Source: an uncultured Hyphomicrobiaceae bacterium
GTDB lineage: Bacteria > Pseudomonadota > Alphaproteobacteria > Rhizobiales > Hyphomicrobiaceae
Reading direction: 5' to 3'
NCBI GenBank assembly: GCA_937873575.1
Contig: CALMPK010000108.1
Coordinates: 1-37,784, forward strand
Length of the DNA: 37,784 nucleotides
Shown piece by piece: positions 35,250 to 37,784 of the stretch. Each line of letters begins with the position of its first letter. Position 1 is the first letter of the stretch. A program made the translations under genes and the position numbers. The notes beneath the pieces are model-generated. The model was not told the DNA's origin and searched no databases. It saw nothing but the letters and a program-made list of their open reading frames with translations.

Positions 35250-36515
35250 ATGAATCCGACCTCGATCGAGCTGGTGGCGACGATCATCTTCGCCATCGCG
35301 ATTCTGCACACGTTTTCAACGAAGTATTTCGAGCACCTGGCGCACAACAGCACCCGTCATTCGGGCCTCTGGCATCTGCTCGGCGAGGTGGAGGCCGTGT
35401 TCGGCTTCTGGGCGATGACGCTGCTCGCGGTCATGGCGGCGTGGGTCCCCCACGCCCAGGAGCCATCATTTCTCTAAACACGCGTTCTCTCCCAACCCCC
35501 GCTTCGTTTTGGCCGCATCATGGTCATTGCGGCCAGCCGGCCGATCCTCGACCTCGCCGGTGCGTCGCTGTCGTTCGCGGCGCGGCTCATACCGCTCGAG
35601 CGCGCCACCGCCTACTATTTCATCGTCCTCTCGATCGGGCCGCTGCTCGGCTCATTCATCACCGAGCCCGCGGCGATGACCTTGTCGGCGCTGCTGCTGC
35701 GCGAGCGCTATTACAACAAGGGAGCGCCGGCCAAATTCCTCTACGGCACACTCGGCGTGCTGTTCGTCAACATTTCCATCGGCGGCACCCTGACGCCTTA
35801 TGCGGCCCCCCCCGTGCTGATGGTTGCCGAGAAGTGGAGCTGGGACATCGGCTTCATGTTGCACACCTTCGGTTGGAAGGCGGCGCTCGCCGTCACGGTC
35901 AACGCCGCGTTCGCCACCTACTTTTTCCGCGATCACCTCTCACGAGTGAAGACCATGTCGGCGGAGCTGGCGCGCATCGACGTGCCGATCTTCGTCATCC
36001 TGGCGCACCTCCTGTTCCTGGTCGGCGTGGTCGTGACCAATCACCACCCGTTCGTGTTCGCGGCGATCTTCCTGCTGTTTCTGGGTTTCACCGAAGCCTA
36101 CCAGCAATATCAAAAGCGCCTGATCCTGCGCGAAGGCTTGATGGTCGGCTTCTTCCTCGCAGGCCTTGTCGTGCTCGGCGGCCTGCAGAAGTGGTGGTTG
36201 CAGCCGACGCTGTCGAGCCTCTCGCCGACCATGCTCTATTACGGATCGACGGCGCTCACCGCCATCACCGACAACGCGGCGCTGACCTATCTCGGCTCGC
36301 TCGTCGACGGCACCAACGCGGAGTTCCGCTACGCGCTCGTCGCCGGCGCGGTGACCGGCGGCGGCCTCACGGTCATCGCGAACGCGCCCAACCCGGCGGG
36401 CTTCGCACTTCTGCGCGACAGCTTCGAGGATGGCGCAATCAGCGCGCTCGGACTGTTCCTGGCGGCGCTACCGCCGACCATCGTGGCGATAATTGCGTTC
36501 CAGTTGCTACCTTAG
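35250..36515 (+). pseudogene. Putative Na+/H+ antiporter, disrupted in the N-terminal part
   Basis: Two pieces of one gene. 35250-35477 (75 residues) starts MNPTSIELVATIIFAIAI and stops at TAA 35475-35477. 35520-36515 (331 residues) continues VIAASRPILDLAGASLSFAARL and gives about nine further membrane helices, with TEPAAMTLSALLL, a GTLTPYAAPPVL loop and a later SLVDGTNAEFRYALVAGAVTGGGLTVIANAPNPAG. The layout fits the putative Na+/H+ antiporter family (Na_H_antiport_3). Between the pieces, the expected sequence (LNTRSxxxPxF then IMVIAAS) is spread over two or three frames within about 80 bases, rich in runs of five C. So several indels, not one, break the gene. It could be decay or assembly error. 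Confidence 0.75.
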
Positions 36516-36559
36516 CTCGCGCGGCGGAGAGGACCTTCGTTGAGAGAGGGCAGCGTAGC

Positions 36560-37483
36560 GTGAGCGAGCCGAGCGTCGAGCGCTTTCACGGACGGTCGTT
36601 CGCCAACCGCGTCGCGACCGCGCTGGCAGCGACGCGGCCCGCGTTCCTCACCGCTTCGGTATTGCCGGTGCTGGCGTCTGGCGCGCTTTCGGCATCGCTC
36701 GCGCGTGGTCCGATTTCGCTCCCCCTGCTCGCGCTGGCGGTGATCGGCATCGCTCTCGTTCATTCCGGCGCCAACGTGCTCAACGACTATTTCGACTCGC
36801 GCAGCGGCAACGATGCCGTCAACACGGGGCGGGTGTTTCCGTTTTCGGGCGGGAGCCGCTTCATCCAGAACGGCGTGTTGAGCGAAGCCCAGGCGCTGCG
36901 GCTCGGCTCGGGCCTGATCGGTGCCGGAGCGCTGCTGGGGCTTTGCCTCGTGGCTATCGGCGGCACGGCGCTGCTCGCAATCGGCGCCATCGGCATCGCC
37001 CTCGCGGTCACCTATTCGTCGCCGCCATGCCTCGCGTGCCGCGGGCTCGGCGATGCGGTGATCGCACTTTGTTTTGGTGTCCTCCCGGTCGCTGGCACCA
37101 GCGTTCTGTTGACAGGCGCCGTGCCGCACGAGGCTTGGTGGCTTGCCGCCGGTCTCGGCTGCTTCGTCGCAGCGATCCTGTGGGCCAATTCGATCCCCGA
37201 TATCGAGGCAGACCGCGCAGCGGGAAAGTTGACGCTGCCCGCACGGCTCGGCCAGCATCGCGCGTCGCTCGTGCTGTCGCTGTGGTTCGTCGCCGGGTTC
37301 GCGGCCTTGCTGGGCTCGCCACTGCCCGGAGCCACGTGGGCCGTGCTCGTCGCGGCCCTACCGGCCTTCATGGCGAGCCGGGCGGCACTCGCGGGCCAGA
37401 TTCCCGAAGCGTTGCCGGCGACGATCCTGACTCACGCGATGGTCGGCGTCGTCGTCACGCTGTCACTCGCGTTCGCCGCGTAG
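36560..37483 (+). CDS. UbiA-family prenyltransferase (MenA-like)
   Basis: 307 residues, about eight to nine membrane helices. Both Asp-rich motifs that bind the isoprenyl diphosphate through Mg are present: NVLNDYFDSRSGND at about 74-87 and NSIPDIEADRAAGKLTLPARLG near 210. The sequence, with GGSRFIQNGVLS after the first motif, is closest to the MenA/1,4-dihydroxy-2-naphthoate group, but the acceptor (naphthoate, hydroxybenzoate or another) is not proven. GTG start at 36560 with GAGAGGG upstream; it begins 44 bases after the antiporter stop. A longer frame from 35441 crosses the antiporter gene and is not real. Confidence 0.87.
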   Translation: MSEPSVERFHGRSFANRVATALAATRPAFLTASVLPVLASGALSASLARGPISLPLLALAVIGIALVHSGANVLNDYFDSRSGNDAVNTGRVFPFSGGSRFIQNGVLSEAQALRLGSGLIGAGALLGLCLVAIGGTALLAIGAIGIALAVTYSSPPCLACRGLGDAVIALCFGVLPVAGTSVLLTGAVPHEAWWLAAGLGCFVAAILWANSIPDIEADRAAGKLTLPARLGQHRASLVLSLWFVAGFAALLGSPLPGATWAVLVAALPAFMASRAALAGQIPEALPATILTHAMVGVVVTLSLAFAA

Positions 37484-37711
37484 CCCGCGCGGAGGCTGTC
37501 GCAGGCGTCCGACGATGGACGGCCCGGTGAGGCTCGGTACGTCGATGAACAGAGGTTGCCGCGGCGCTCGAGGGGCAGTGTGTGGCCGAGGCCGACGGCG
37601 CCATCGGATGCCTGCCGAGCCGGATAAGGACGGCCCGTCACCAAACGGCATCGCGCCGAAAATCGTGCGGTCGCCCGCAGCCAGCACAACTCGTTTGGGA
37701 TTTGAGATCGA
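37484..37711. other. Noncoding gap before the tRNA
   Basis: 228 bases between the UbiA-like stop and the tRNA 3' end. Small open frames on both strands have no ribosome site or family resemblance. I see no clear terminator. Confidence 0.5.
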
Positions 37712-37784
37712 TGGTCGGAGCGGCGGGATTCGAACCCCCGACCCCCCGTCCCCCCGACCGGGGCGCTAAACAGGCTGCGCCACG
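37712..37784 (-). tRNA. tRNA-Pro (GGG?), 5' end cut by the window, with mismatches
   Basis: Read on the minus strand the sequence ends CGCTCCGACCA (CCA at 37712-37714, acceptor strand 37716-37722) with the T-loop TTCGAAT at 37728-37734. The D-arm GCGC...GCGC is present, and about five bases of the 5' acceptor strand lie beyond the window. The acceptor sequence fits tRNA-Pro, and the anticodon position reads GGG. However, the base before the anticodon (normally U33) is G, the anticodon stem has a G-G mismatch, the T stem has a G-G mismatch, and the D-loop GG pair appears as GT. All lie in G-rich runs. It is thus either a damaged tRNA or poor sequence at the end. Confidence 0.75.

Noticed and set aside
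35441..37483. 680-residue ORF spanning antiporter and UbiA genes
   Set aside because: Only its last 307 codons encode the UbiA protein; the rest runs through the antiporter gene in a wrong frame with Arg/Pro-rich sequence.
37515..37769. 84-residue plus-strand ORF ending GGIRTPDPPSPRPGR
   Set aside because: The GGIRTPD ending is the well-known false translation of the antisense of a tRNA 3' end; it overlaps the tRNA-Pro gene.

Overview
The window looks like chromosomal DNA of a high-GC alphaproteobacterium, most probably of the order Hyphomicrobiales (Rhizobiales). The evidence is the alphaproteobacterial set hemY / mitofilin-like protein / hemD / hemC with divergent tsaD and gpsA, an SdhB with typical rhizobial sequence features, hisB-DUF2628-hisH, hslV-x-hslU, and yggT-DUF167 near folD. 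No phage, IS element, CRISPR array or conjugation gene was recognised. Nearly all of it is ordinary housekeeping DNA with accessory genes between conserved blocks.

Layout. 1-4583 (minus): hemC, hemD, a Mic60/mitofilin-like gene and hemY, the tetrapyrrole cluster. 4765-8138 (plus): tsaD, a DUF2189 membrane protein, gpsA. 8210-8989 (minus): sdhB without sdhCDA. 9171-13461: accessory genes (double META-domain protein, a small ORF and a PilZ protein behind nested inverted repeats, a small secreted protein, a second DUF2189 protein, a PQQ-type sugar dehydrogenase), then a methyltransferase. 14245-19233 (plus): dapF, mtaB, ftsY and two tandem yciB-like genes; mtaB/ftsY/yciB are joined by 4-bp start/stop overlaps. 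19413-24127: MarR regulator, cyclic-nucleotide-binding protein, radC and map (minus), and an OmpA-like protein with an unusual LPTTSV...REAWG repeat. 24192-28469 (minus): cNMP-patatin protein, hslU, an SMR transporter and hslV. 28619-30551 (plus): hisB, DUF2628, hisH. 30692-32314: class-3 lipase-like protein with a membrane segment, whose stop codon lies in an octamer tandem repeat. 32419-34023 (minus): folD, DUF167, yggT. 34206-37483 (plus): HTH/PBP-like regulator, a broken Na+/H+ antiporter gene and a UbiA-family prenyltransferase. The window ends inside a tRNA-Pro gene on the minus strand.

Two general points. First, all clear gene damage lies near the two ends: a nonsense codon in hemY at 34, a frameshift in the mitofilin-like gene near 1045, several frame changes in the antiporter around 35440-35520, and mismatches in the terminal tRNA. 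The middle 34 kb appears intact. This pattern suggests low-quality contig ends at least as much as real gene decay. Second, I found no clear multi-gene novel system. The best candidates for new biology are the repeat-bearing OmpA protein (22817-24127), the membrane-anchored lipase after hisH, the SMR gene between hslV and hslU, and the inverted-repeat region before the small ORF and PilZ gene.
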